Below are positions 21,807-33,229 of a stretch of 64,000 nt of DNA, piece by piece (the first letter of the stretch is position 1; each line of letters opens with the position of its first letter). The stretch covers positions 469,501 through 533,500 of the forward strand of contig JAYKKM010000047.1 in assembly GCA_035772405.1 (NCBI GenBank), in the 5' to 3' direction. Origin of the DNA: Chrysogorgia sp. JL179-B06. Lineage: Eukaryota > Cnidaria > Anthozoa > Scleralcyonacea > Chrysogorgiidae. Position numbers and translations under genes: made by a program. The notes below the pieces were generated by a model. It was not told where the DNA came from. It searched no databases and saw nothing but the letters and a program-made list of their open reading frames with translations.

Positions 21807-22400
21807 GTTCAACTCAAACGGGCTAAAGCCCCTGCTTCGGATATTTTGCTTTTTTATTGTACTTGTGTAAGACCGGTTCTGAAATATAGCAGCCAAGTTT
21901 TTCATTACGTATTACCAAACTATTTAAGTGATGCCATTGAGCGAGTGCAAAAAAGGGCACTTTCTATTATTTATCCTGGAAGTAGCTATACCGATTGTTT
22001 AACACTTGGCGATCTTGCTACTCTAAGTGAAAGACGGAAGGAAGCTTGTTTAAAACTATTTGAGTCTATTGATGGTAATCCAGATCACAAGCTTGCAACT
22101 TTGTTACCGCCTAGGAACTTACAATCGTACAATTTGAGGAGTCAACGCAAATTTGCACCGTCTGTTACCAAGACCAAGCGATTTTTAAGTACATTTATTA
22201 TGTCATCAGTACTGAATGAGGTTAACAAAAAATAGTGCAATCAATGATCTTAACTTTACGAACTTTATTCAGAGAATGATTGTATTTATCCCTTTTTAAA
22301 TTGTACATATCGATTTTTATATTCTTTAATTCTTAGTTTTTACTCTATTAATTACTGAAACTCACGCAATTCAGTTAATTGTAACTGCTAGGTGAAGTTT
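21807..22400 (+). pseudogene. Second LINE, RT C-terminus and 3' UTR
   Basis: An open frame reads LLFYCTCVRPVLKYSSQVFH, then YLSDAIERVQKRALSIIYPG and LATLSERRKEACLKLFESI, the thumb and C-terminal domain of an L2/CR1-like polymerase. It ends NEVNKK-stop at 22233-22235. A UTR follows with CGCAATTCAGTTAATTGTAA and AATAAA at the end. It carries the right copy of the 47-bp repeat. Confidence 0.8.
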
Positions 22401-22439
22401 TTAATAAACTATACAGCTATAATTACTATACTATAATAT

Positions 22440-24200
22440 AGCACATATACTTGAATCACAATCAAAAGAATGATTGACGTGGAAAGACCGTCTCTCCACC
22501 GAACTTTTAAAAGTAGAACCGACAATTTCGACAAAATCACAAACTTTGCAGCTGGCCTTTCCACAACAAAACATCCCCTTAACTCCTTCCAACTTAGGTT
22601 TAATCTAATAGCCCTGACCAAATTATCCTTCAGATTCCTAGGTCTTCTGAAACTCACCGCGGCAAAATACTTTTAAGTAAAGGTAACATATTCACCAGAA
22701 TTTGCAATTCCCGAAGGATTCTGTGAAGGTCCAACAGAGCAGGGTGATAATTCATAACCAAAACCATACGGTCCTTTCTTTCACAACGCACCGTCTGTTC
22801 TCTTGACAAAATCCCTGTACGTTGTACACCCCTCACCCTACTAAATTGACTCTCCACAAAATCCTCCCTATATCCTCTCTTAACCAAGAAGGCTTTCAAA
22901 TCCTTTAACCTATTTTCAAAAACATTTTGCGAATAACAAATACGTTTCAATCTCAATCCCTGACTGTAGGGAATACCTCTCTTAACAATGCATGAGGAGG
23001 GTGACAAGACTTGTAATTCAAATACTGATGAGTATCAGTAGGTTTATGGTATACATCCGTAACCTGCATGACTATAATAGGCCAAAATCCAAAGATATCA
23101 AACATCAAGGAAAGAAAGCCTACTCTGACTAATCTCCCATGTAAATTTGATAGTTTCATGATATGAATTCAACGTCTGCAAAAATGTTCAAGTTCATCTC
23201 GACCATGAAGCCATATCACAAAAATATCATCAAGAAAATAAGCGCCACCACACCCACGGTTTAATACTGTATGTCTCTAGAAAACCATTTTCCCAATCAC
23301 CCATGCATAAATTAAGATGTTGGCAAAACCCAGCTTTTGACAATAAACTTTATTCTCAAATTCGAAATAATTATTCTGCAGAATAAGCCAAGCTAAATTC
23401 ACCAAGTCATGCACTGGAACTTCTTCTACAGCCTGTTCCATTGCCTTCCTAAGCGCCTCCAAGCCTTCCTCGTGTGGTATATGAGGATACAAACCCGGCC
23501 CACTACATCAATATAGTGCATAAAATGGCCGTCTTAGGTACAAAACTAAGTTCTCTCAATTTCTTAATAAAATGGGTAGTATCTTTAATAATAGAAGGAA
23601 TTACAGACTTAACTAATGGTTGTATATGAAAATCCAAAACTTCTGATATTCTCTCTGTAGCTGATACATTTTCTAACCTCTTATGTATCTTAGGTAATAA
23701 ATAAAACCCAACCTATGCTTAAATCCCACAAAATACTTCCTATTTTTGGAAGTAATATATCCTCTTTCAACCAAGGAGTCAAGGCTTTCGGCGACAAGAG
23801 AAGATATCCTGTCAACCAAGGTATTATCAACAACAACTTCGTAAACATCCGTATCACCTAGTTGAACATAAGCTTCCTTACAATTATAATCTTCCCTATA
23901 TCCCTGCAGATAACTACAGCGGAACCCTTATCCGCTTCTTTAACAATAATATCCGTATAACTTTTCAATTTCTTAAGCGCCTCCCTCTCACTCGTTGTAA
24001 GGTTACTATTATTTCTACCCCTCGTATTAATCGACAAAACTCGTTCTTCCCACCCATTCATCTATAATAGGATCTACTTCTGCTCCCGTAGGGACCCAGG
24101 CTGACTTTTCTCTAAAGCGACTCAAATCTTAACCATAATCCCCTCTGTCACAATCTTCATAATTATTCAAATGAAAGTAAGCCTTACATTTAAGTTTGCG
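22440..24200 (-). pseudogene. Penelope-like element reverse transcriptase
   Basis: Down the minus strand are KSAWVPTGAEVDP, VKEADKGSAVVI near 23930, and YPHIPHEEGLEALRKAMEQA near 23450 (motif A neighbourhood). YFLDDIFVIWLHGRDELEHF follows near 23220 (the LDD catalytic motif), then YHKPTDTHQYLNYKSCHPPH near 23010, IPYSQGLRLKRICYSQN and FRRPRNLKDNLVRA near 22640. The linker VNHSFDCDSS near 22460 is cut off there. Penelope-like retroelements combine this telomerase-related RT with a GIY-YIG nuclease, here found at 17770-18128. Multiple frameshifts and stops make it inactive. Confidence 0.88.
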
Positions 24201-25773
24201 TCCAAGTTTACGTCCAAATCACTCTTATAGATGCCCATATATATATATATATATATGTAGATACGGAAAAAAGAGGCAAACAACTTCTTTTCTGGTCCTT
24301 TATTTATTAAAACGTTTCGGCATATTCTACCCTGTGAGCAGAGCCTTCTTTTCCTTTGCTCGTCCGAGATAATAATATTGATTGCAGTGTTTTCTTTACG
24401 ACAGCGCGAGGAGACTCAAAGTATCTCAAATATGATCTACACATAATGTTACGTCATCACAATGGAATGTCTCAGGGTATACCTCAACTTGAGGCCAAAA
24501 TGAGCAAACAGAGGACAAAACGTGAAGCGTCCATGTCATAATTCAAGTCTTAACGTCATAACGTTAATGTCATAACGCATTGTGGCAATAACAAAATGTA
24601 CAAATTGGAGTGCAAAATGTAAACACATCACCCTCCATATTTATTAAACAATGATCTGATTCCTCGTGAGGGATTTCTGTCGTTGAACATGCAAGTTACC
24701 AACTGTTGTTTGTTGCCGTTGGTTAGAAGACAAGTCAAACAACTCGTGCATTAGACCTTGTAAAGTTTACTTTTTCTCAACAAAACGTTCGAAGAGGAGC
24801 GCCTTATTATATACAGTATATATATGCAAAAATATAATTTGGCCGCCATTTCAAAAACAGCATCGTAATTTAACCCAAATACGTCGAACGTTTTCTTGAC
24901 AAATAATCAACCCTGCAAGCTCTCTTATACCTCAAAACAAAGATAATTTATCTGTCTACAATATACGTAAACGTTATTGTGCTAACTTACTTAGTTTTAT
25001 TTAAAAAGAGCAATATCGAGCATGCCTTGATATTCGTGATATGTCATATTCGTGTATATATGTCAGTGTATCATGATCAAGCGAGCGCTTCGAAAACATT
25101 CGTTAATATTACATCAGAGATTTTAAAAGTTCTTCTACATGCCTGTAGCTATTGTATTTCAAAAGTTATACAAGTTAAAATGGATGTGACATTAGTTTCT
25201 ACTGAAACAAAGATACACGGTTCAACATAATTCGCAATAGCATTTCGACATTGTTTACATTTAGATATCCAAATATCATTGCTCACAATATATTAGCTTT
25301 TACTTCAAGATAAACATAGCTACATTCGTTGGCTTTCAAATTGCGGTATATGCATACGTTGTGCAATGCATACGTTGTGCTGCGTTTACATACACAAGCC
25401 CAAGTGTATAGCCCGAGTTTACGCCTACCGGGCGTCTTGGCAAAAGTGTCGCTTGATCAAGGAAAATTTATAACTTTGCGAGGCTAGTATAATTGCTCTT
25501 TCGAGTAAATGCTGTTCGAATTAGATATATGGCGTTCAAATGGTCTCGTTGATTTTGACATTATAAACGCGCCATATGATTACCGTATGTTGATCGCCTT
25601 GATATGTGGTGTACATTCTACAGTCTATTTATTTGATCCGCTATATCCTATAGGAAATTTCTAGCATCATTCTGCAGGCATGCCTGATCCTGAACACTGC
25701 TCCAACCTCGTACCACTGCTCTTGCGTCAGTTAAGTGGCAGCATTTCACTTCTGATAAGAACTTCTAGTTTAT
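24201..25773. other. Spacer without recognisable genes
   Basis: It holds a (TA)n run at 24238-24256, GCCGAAACGTTTTAATAAA (minus strand near 24315) and the CTCTGCTCACAGGGTA word that recurs as a hairpin at 34745-34796. A TGCATACGTTGTGC direct repeat lies at about 25350-25382, with the dispersed repeat at 25405-25441. No exon or domain is seen. Confidence 0.5.
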
Positions 25774-26018
25774 CACATAGCTTATAGCGGTAGTTGAAAT
25801 TCTGATAACTTCCGTAGTTCTCGTAAAAATACTTTACAAAATATCAAGATTTTAATATTTCTCTAGCCCGCATGTCCACCTTGTGACGTCATCGCGCTAA
25901 AATTTCAAATGCTTAAACTAGACAACGGTGAATGATAAAGAAACAATTTAAACAGATTTCGTCATTATTCAAAATCTACTTTCGAAGAAAGGACATTATG
26001 GAAACTCAATTTTTTTAT

Positions 26019-26265
26019 TTCATAGGCACTTTGAATCATCCAGATGATGTGCATGAGCTGCATGTAACCTTTCAGCCGGATAGACAAGCCATCCCTCATT
26101 CAACTCATATATATCCCGTTTCCTCTTGTACCACTATTTCTTGTCAGGTGTATAGCAGCATCCTGTATATAAATCGTGTGTGATTTGATTTAATATGAAA
26201 AGAAGAAATAAGAGAACTTCAATGTGTCGAAAAATACTTAAAGTACCTATGAAATGAAAAAATTG
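26019..26265. repeat. CCTATGAAATGAAAAA foldback ends in unit A
   Basis: TTTCATAGGCACTTTGAATC ends one arm at about 26032, and CTTAAAGTACCTATGAAATG begins a new inverted terminus at about 26239. The full foldback is seen at 46103-47033 and 62067-63027. 26270-27400 is unit spacer with no gene. Confidence 0.5.
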
Positions 26266-27400
26266 AGTTTCCATAATGTCCTTCCTTTGTCTTTCTTCAG
26301 GGGGTAAGACGTCAGGCCAGACATAAGTGAAACTTGTCTGAATACTCAGTGTGTCTATTGAAACTTCTTTCCAACTCAACGACATTTTCATTTCATACAA
26401 ATTCTAATTTCCATGAAGGCAAATCAAAAGCTAAAATCTATTTGGTGGCTTTATTTTATTTACTAGATTTGATTATCCCCCCACAATGCCACAATGGCAT
26501 TGTTTCATTGTCTGCATTGCTGAGAATAATATTCAATGACAACACTGTAGCATTGCAAGATTTAATTATTTGCTGTCAAACTGATTTCTAGAACTTTGAA
26601 ATGTTTACCTGGACAATTCTAATTCTTATAAATGTTTTATATACTGTATTACTATATTGAACTATATTTTATACGTGCCATGTATATAAAGATTTCCTCC
26701 TCCAATTATGTATTACATTTTTTTATATGTATTTGATTAACACCTTTCATATATAGAATTGTATTATTGTTCATTTAATCAAGATATTTCCCGTGATTTT
26801 CATGAAAAATATTCTTGTTTTACATATTTTTACAAATCTTTTTCGAAATTTTTTTTATGGTTTCCAGAAAATCTATTTTGATTTGTTAGGAACATTTATC
26901 TTGCTAAGATAATGTTTCCCACAGAAGGGACCAAAAGAAATATTTCTTAATTTATTAATAAAATATTTCTTGTCCAGATAATTTTTATAGAAAAAAAATT
27001 AAAATACTGATTCTTAATTTAAGAAATATATAAGGGACAAGAAACAGAAGAGACAAGAAATAGAAGGGACATTGAAATAAGTTTTTTATATATAATATGG
27101 AAACGCCGTTCAACATGCTTATAATAGAAGCCATTTTGGGCACCGACTTCATGTACTGGACACACAATGGACACAGACTATGTGTCTATGACATCAAGGT
27201 TATTTTCTCGGGATTCAGAAGCTTTACGAGAACAAAAACACTAACCATAACCCAAATAAAAACTCTAGTCCTAACCCTGCAATAAAGGAATACTAACCCT
27301 ACTTTTAAACTAAAGATTTCAATGATGTAATCTGTGTCCGGTACACGAAGTAAGAGTCCCATTTTGACAACATCATTTTATTAATGTTCGTGTATTATCC

Positions 27401-27872
27401 TTAAAGTGCCTATCCGGGGTTTGGGGGTTTTACATATTCGTAATCCATGGTTCTACCAAGAAGAAATGAAATATATCTTGTCGTTCGAAAATTTCATCTT
27501 CATGCCTTTTTCCTTTGCTAAAGTTGATTTACTATTCACAGGAAATGACGTCAAAGCAGGGACACGCCTAGTCGTTACAAACTAATTCAACAGTGAAATA
27601 CAAAGAAAGTTTGGCTCTGAACTTTAAACACACCAGTTTAGACAAAATTCGCTCAATTCCCAAACTTTCTTGATATTTCACTTCTGAATCAGTGTGCAAA
27701 GTTTTTGCGTGTCCCTGCTTTGACCTCATATCCTGTGAATAGTAAATCACATCAGCAGGGGGAAAGGTATGAAGATGAAATTTTCGCACGACAAGATATT
27801 TCACAAATCTTCTCAAGAGATTTCAAAGATCACAAATATGTAAAATCCCCAAACCCCGGATAGGCACTTTAT
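27401..27872. mobile_element. Foldback MITE, AGTGCCTATCCGGGG tip (copy A1)
   Basis: TTAA plus AGTGCCTATCCGGGGTTTG opens the element. The inverted CAAACCCCGGATAGGCACT closes it, with arms of over 150 bp (a CTATTCACAGGA word and an AAAGCAGGGACACGC word each recur inverted). The right flank is TTAT instead of TTAA. Further copies are at 29978-30313 (left part missing) and 48455-48930. Confidence 0.75.
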
Positions 27873-28406
27873 GAAAATTGAACTGAAACAGAAGCTTTGG
27901 ATTCATAATGACTTGTGGCAAAAAGAGATAGCGAAAGAAGTACGGCTAAACCGGGAGGAGGGCGTTCTATCCGACGACCTGAAATGGGGATCACCCATTT
28001 CAGAGAGTTATTAACTAAGCCTGAAAGATGCTCAGCATTTATAAGGTTGATGCCTTAACCCATCCAAATCCTTCAGGTCATGAATGAAGTGTTTGAGGCA
28101 CAGCACTTCTGTGAAGTGATGAGGATCATATCATCCTGCCCTCGTTTATTGGGTTATTTATTTTTACAGAACAGTTAGTGGGTGGAAAAGCTGCTATTTT
28201 TCTGAACGATTAGTTCCTGGGGCTGGTGAGCTCTGCTCTCGGACTGTCACAAAATAGCCATTGCCCCCTTTGCCGCATTCATGTATATACAATGCCTCGG
28301 GCAGGAATTTTTTGAAGAAGGAATCTTTTGATAAGCTCACTTGGTTGGTTTTTATCTTAATCCTTTCAGTGGGAAATATTTGGTTTTGTTATCTAACTTT
28401 GTGACT

Positions 28407-28517
28407 TTGCAACTGTGCCTATATTCCATGTTCTTAATTTTTAAACTTAATAACGCGAAGAATAGTTAATAAAATTCCCACGAAAAATTAACAACATGGA
28501 GTATATATAGGCACAGT
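28407..28517. repeat. Hairpin CTGTGCCTATAYTCCATGTT (copy A1)
   Basis: An inverted repeat of about 40-bp arms (CTGTGCCTATA-TCCATGTTCT against its complement ending TATATATAGGCACAG). It is also found at 30848-30953 and 49469-49573. It is a small foldback element or transcribed hairpin; no further function can be read. Confidence 0.65.
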
Positions 28518-29735
28518 TTTCCACAGAATTTTAGGCATTCAACACAAACCGTTGTCAATTGATCCCACGCTCGCAACAAGGTCAATTTCATTTTAAAGCG
28601 ATTTGATTTGACTATGAATGGGAAGGATCAATTTTCTCTGTCAACATCTCTCACTTGTAAAGATATGTAAATTTTGGTTCTTTTTTTTCATATTCATATT
28701 CTATACACACAAAATATCTACCACTACGCGACATATGTCTATCAATTAAATTATCGCTCGAAAATATGGTGTGTTGTCTGTTGAATTTCAGGGAATAACT
28801 TACACTAATGATAATAGATCGGTTAAAATTTCTTTGGCTTTTCCATCCTTTTTGCTTTAACTCGTTGTACAGTTTCGTGATCACCCTTACAGATTGTTTC
28901 TTCAGATATTTACCAGTGTTCATATACATAAATCATGTAACTCATCTAATAGATATATTTTATCATCGAAACAGCTAAGACTCACTTTATTGATTTCGTA
29001 TCGACTACCAAACTGATAATGTTTTATGTACGTGTCACTGGTGTACACAAAAATCGACTGTCAAAAGTCAAATTTCTATTTTGTCATCTAAAATTCTTGT
29101 GAAAAACTGTGCCAATATACCCCCATATCCTATACTATACTTCAATGGGTTATTATCTATTTTCATATGAAAGAACTGAACACTATATATATATATATAT
29201 GCCAATATATATGCTGAACTATGGAACAATCTGCCTTTAAGAGATACGTCAAATCCCAAATATAAATTTATTCAAATCTAAATCAAAACGTTATCTGTTT
29301 GAACTGGTTTGATTGTTCATGCCATTGTAGAGCAAATAGAACATTTATGTATATTATATTACTATATCTTATAATATTCACAGCCGATCAGGGATACATG
29401 ACCAAAAAAGCTTCAAACAGTAAGCGGATGAGGTGTTGTTGCGTACACGTATTTCTAGTTAAGTATATAAGCATCCTAATTGCAGGTAAAGTGTATAATG
29501 ATTCGCGTGGGGCAATGACGCGCGATGTAATCACTTCATTGGATATTGCATTGTCTTTTTCGGGTTTTATTGAAACTTTCAATAAGAATGTTTGCATGCA
29601 TGTACAAGACGTCGAAATTCCCGTGTTTGGATAGTACTCCGATCCTCCACAGGTATATTGACCAGCCAGAGCGGTTGTTGTGTACATGTTATTTAATTTT
29701 ATAAATGACATTCGGAGCCTCCAGAATAGTTTTAG

Positions 29736-29739
29736 TTAA
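29736..29739. other. Unoccupied TTAA target site homologous to the MITE insertion
   Basis: The context GAATAGTTTTAG-TTAA-GTTCTAG matches both flanks of the MITE pair at 42091-43313 and 53126-54370. There the same TTAA is split by 1.2 kb. Confidence 0.8.
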
Positions 29740-29862
29740 GTTCTAGTCGATCAGTTCTAGTTAAGAATTGTTTTAAGCCAGAGGCAACTTATTCGAGGCC
29801 CTTGCTCAACATTGATGATCCCCTAAATATTGGGTAGTTTCAACCATATTTTTAACATGTAA

Positions 29863-29892
29863 TCACAAAAAGCACTGGTCTGTTCGAGCCTC
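29863..29892 (-). pseudogene. GPCR gene 3'-end remnant
   Basis: ATCACAAAAAGCACTGGTCT followed by GTTCGAGCCTCTT is identical to the stop-proximal end of the intact GPCR genes. The rest of the gene was lost from duplication copy A1. Confidence 0.75.
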
Positions 29893-30311
29893 TTCGATAG
29901 AGAAATAAGAAGGTTGCAAGTTCGATTCTTGTCCGGAACTCAGAATAATTTCATGAGGATTAATGACAATCATCATTGCCTTTTTCCTTTGCTAAAGTTG
30001 ATTTACTATTCACAGGAAATGACGTTAAAGCAGCGACACGCCTAGTCATTACAAACTAATTCAACAGTGAAATACAAAGAAAGTTTGGCTCTGAACTTTA
30101 AACCCACCTGTTTAGACAAAATTCGCTCAATTCCCAAATTTTCTTGGTATTTCACTTCTGAATCAGTGTGCAACGTTTTTGTGTGTCCCTGCTTTGACGG
30201 GGAAAAGGTACGAAGATGAAATTTTCGCACAACAAGATATTTCACAATTCTTCTCAAGAGATTTCAAAGAACACAAATATGTAAAATCCCCAAACCCCGG
30301 ATAGGCACTTT

Positions 30312-30500
30312 ATGAAAATTGAACTGAAACAGAGCCTTTGGATTCATAATGACTTGTGGCAAAAAGAGATAGCGAAAGAAGTAGCTAAACCGGGAGGAGG
30401 GCGTTCTATCCGGCGACCTGAAATGCCGGGGATCATCCATTTCAGAGAGTCATTAACTAAGCCTGAAAGATGCTCAGCACTTATAAGGTTGATGCCTTAA
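30312..30500 (+). other. Shared 62-codon open frame, unrecognised
   Basis: The frame (MKIELKQSLWIHNDLWQKEI to ...ALIRLMP) is kept in unit B at 48929-49117 with three substitutions. In copy A1 (27871-28057) it is broken by frameshifts. There is no known domain. It begins directly at the end of the foldback MITE, so it may be chance conservation of young DNA. Confidence 0.25.
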
Positions 30501-31516
30501 CCCATCCAAATCCTTCAGGTCATGAATGAAGTGTTTGAGGCACAGCACTTCTGTGAAGTGATGAGGATGATATCATCCTGCCCTCGTTTATTGGGTTATT
30601 TATTTTTACAGAAGAGTTAGTGGGTGGAAAAGCTGCTATTTTCCTGAACGATTAGTTCCTGGGGCTGGTGAGTCTCTCGGACTGTCACAAAATAGCCATT
30701 GCCCCCTTTGCCGCATTCATGTATACAATGCCTCGGGCAGGAATTTTTTGAAGAAGGAATCTTTTGATAAGCTCACTTGGTTGGTTTTTATCTTAATCCT
30801 TTCAGTGGGAAATATTTGGTTTTGTTATCTAACTTTGTGACTTTGCAACTGTGCCTATACTCCATGTTCTTAATTTTTAAACTTAATAACGCGAAGAATA
30901 TTTGATAAAATTCCCACGAAAAATTAAGAACATGGAGTATATATAGGCACAGTTTTCCACAGAATTTTAGGCATTCAACACAAACCGTTGTCAATTGATC
31001 CCACGCTCGCTACAAGGTCAATTTCATTTTAAAGCGATTTGATTTGACTATGAATGGGAAGGATCAATTTTCTCTGCCAACATCTCTCACTTGTAAAGAT
31101 ATGTAAATTTGGTTCTTTTTGTTTCATATTCATATTCTACACACAAAATATCTACGACTACGCGGCATATGTCTATCAATTAAATTATCGCTCGAAAATA
31201 GGGTGTGTTGTGTGTTGAATTTCAGGGAATAACTTACACCAATGATTATAGATCAGTTAAAATTTCTTTGGCTTTTCCATCCTTTTTGCTTTAACTCGTT
31301 GTACAGTTTAGTGATCACCCTTGCAGATACTTTCTTCAGATATTTACCAGTGTTCATATACATAAATCATGTAACTCATCTAAAATAGATATATTTTATC
31401 ATCGAAACAGCTAAGACTCACTTTATTGATTTCGTGTCGACTACCAAACTGATAATGTTTTATGTACGTGTCACTGGTGTACACAAAAATCGACTGTCAA
31501 AAGTCAAATTTCTATT

Positions 31517-31735
31517 TTGTCATCTAAAATTCTTGTGAAAAACTGTACCAATATACCCCCATATCCTATACTACTTGAATGGGTTATTATCTATTTTCAT
31601 ATAAAAGAACTGAACGCTATATATATGCCAATATCAGCATCTGAAGGAACAATCTGCCTAAGAGATACTCGTCAAATCCCAAACATAAATTTATTTAAAT
31701 CTAAATTAAAACGTTATCTGTTTGAACTGGTTTGA
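31517..31735 (+). pseudogene. Possible LINE ORF2 C-terminal remnant
   Basis: The end reads NINLFKSKLKRYLFELV-stop. In copy A1 near 29214 and in unit B near 50265 a preceding LWNNLP can be read in another frame, as expected for the last residues of a LINE polymerase. Copies are at 29080-29310 and 50138-50362. It is short, so uncertain. Confidence 0.4.
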
Positions 31736-32266
31736 TTGTCCATGCCATTGTAGCGCAAATAGAACATTTATGTATATTATATTACTATATCTTATAATAT
31801 TCACTGCATAAGTAATTCATTATTTGAACAAGCAGCCGATCAGGGATACATGACTATAAAAGCTTCAAACAGTAAGCGGATGAGGTGTTGTTGCGTACAC
31901 GTAATTCTTGTTAAGTATATAAGCATCCTAATTGCAGGTAAAGTGTATAATGATTCGCGTGGGGCAATGACGCGCGATGTAATTACTTCATTGGATATTG
32001 CATTGTCTTTTTTGGGTTTTATTGAAACTTCAATAAGAATGTTTGCATGTGTACAAGACGTCGAAATTCCCATGTTTGGATAGTATTTCATTGAATAGAA
32101 TTTTATTTAATTTTATAAATGACATTCGGAGCCTCCAGAATAGTTTTAGTACAAGTTCTAGTCGATCAGTTCTAGTTAAGAATTGTTTTAAACCAGAGGC
32201 CACTTATTCGAGGCCCTTGCTCAACATTCATGATCCCCTAAATGTTGGGTAGTTTCAACCATATTT

Positions 32267-33229
32267 TTAACATGTAATCACAAAAAGCACTGGTCTGTTC
32301 GAGCCTCTTTGATTGAGGTCAGTTAGTGTGTTATGAAAAATGCGACGTTTCGCATTGCTCAGATGTCGCTTTAATACAGATCCAATTTTGAAATAAAGTA
32401 ATGGATCAATGATGGCATTTAACAACACGATTAGGTAGGTCCAGGTTGTTTTACGACGAAACGAGAGCGATTGACGATCTTCCTTGGTCGGATATAAGCT
32501 CCAAATTATGATACTTGGAATAGAGGAAGCGAAAAAGCTAAGCGCTACAAGCAACAGTCGAAATAGCAAACGATATTCGTTCATAAGGTCTTTCCGTTGT
32601 TGTCCAGCCATGACAGCAATGTGTTGTTTCTTGATGATCTTCCGTTGTTCCCTTGCCTTTTTAAGCATGTAACTGTTTAGTGCGGTAATAAGCAGTATTA
32701 GTGCGGCGTAATACACAATTGCTATATAAAGTAATACCTGAACACCTGCCAGGACGGACAAGGCAGTTACAAATAACAGACAAATAGAGGCACACCAAGG
32801 TACCCAGACCAAACGCTTGACTAGTCCAAGAGTCATGTAACTCGGGTATTTTAGTGAGTCGTAGATGGATAAAAAGCGATTGAACATCAAAAGCAATAGA
32901 TTTCCAGCGCTAGCATGAAGAGCAAGCTGAATACAACATCCCAAGGCCACCAAGCCGGACGCAGGAATAGTTTCAATGGCAAGTCGTGGAAACGCCAAAA
33001 GACTGACGACTGCATCAGCAATAGCCAAACTGAGGACGAACCAGTTAGAAGGAACATCGAGTAGAATATCTTTTGTTACAATAGTAACGATCACAGTAAT
33101 GTTTTCTATGGAGCCGATGAGACCCAATAAGCATTCAAAAAACTTTACTGCTACAAGCTCACCTGGTGTGAAAGGATGTGAAAAAATTGTGGTTGGATCT
33201 GAGGTGGCGTTTGGCGAAGAATTGCGCAT
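32267..33229 (-). CDS. Rhodopsin-like (class A) GPCR, intronless, unit A copy
   Basis: This is a 320-residue seven-helix receptor in one exon. The N-terminus is short and without a signal peptide, with two glycosylation sequons (N3, N7). TM1 has N43 in GSIEN and TM2 has LSLAIAD with D72. TM3 ends NRF (117-119) in place of DRY, TM4 has W145, and TM6 has P238 without the usual CWxP. TM7 reads NAIIDPLLY (271-279), the DPxxY variant of NPxxY. The loop between TM4 and TM5 is only a few residues and lacks a cysteine, so the common disulfide is not expected. Short ECL2, DPxxY and an SLKYPSYMT-like second loop resemble the melanocortin/adenosine/cannabinoid branch, but this is inference and the ligand is unknown. 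The start is the Met shared with unit B; an in-frame Met ten codons upstream (33259) exists only here. It is presumably at the cell surface, coupling to G proteins. Confidence 0.9.
   Translation of the reverse strand: MRNSSPNATSDPTTIFSHPFTPGELVAVKFFECLLGLIGSIENITVIVTIVTKDILLDVPSNWFVLSLAIADAVVSLLAFPRLAIETIPASGLVALGCCIQLALHASAGNLLLLMFNRFLSIYDSLKYPSYMTLGLVKRLVWVPWCASICLLFVTALSVLAGVQVLLYIAIVYYAALILLITALNSYMLKKAREQRKIIKKQHIAVMAGQQRKDLMNEYRLLFRLLLVALSFFASSIPSIIIWSLYPTKEDRQSLSFRRKTTWTYLIVLLNAIIDPLLYFKIGSVLKRHLSNAKRRIFHNTLTDLNQRGSNRPVLFVITC

Larger units (their letters stand above)
27504..29890. repeat. Internal duplication copy A1
   Basis: This 2.4-kb stretch is repeated, with small indels, at 29978-32310. 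Unit B has only one copy (48560-50935), so the duplication arose in unit A. The A1 copy stops 26 bp into the GPCR 3' end, after which about 85 bp of unrelated sequence with a tRNA B-box-like GGTTGCAAGTTCGATTCTT leads into copy A2. Confidence 0.8.
29978..32310. repeat. Internal duplication copy A2
   Basis: This is the second copy of the 2.4-kb segment in unit A, beginning inside the AGTGCCTATCCGGGG MITE at GCCTTTTTCCTTTGC and running into the intact GPCR gene. Its sequence is closer to unit B than A1 is in several places: it lacks the ATATATAT expansion of A1 near 29185 and shares GGATAGTATTTCATTG with B. Confidence 0.75.
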
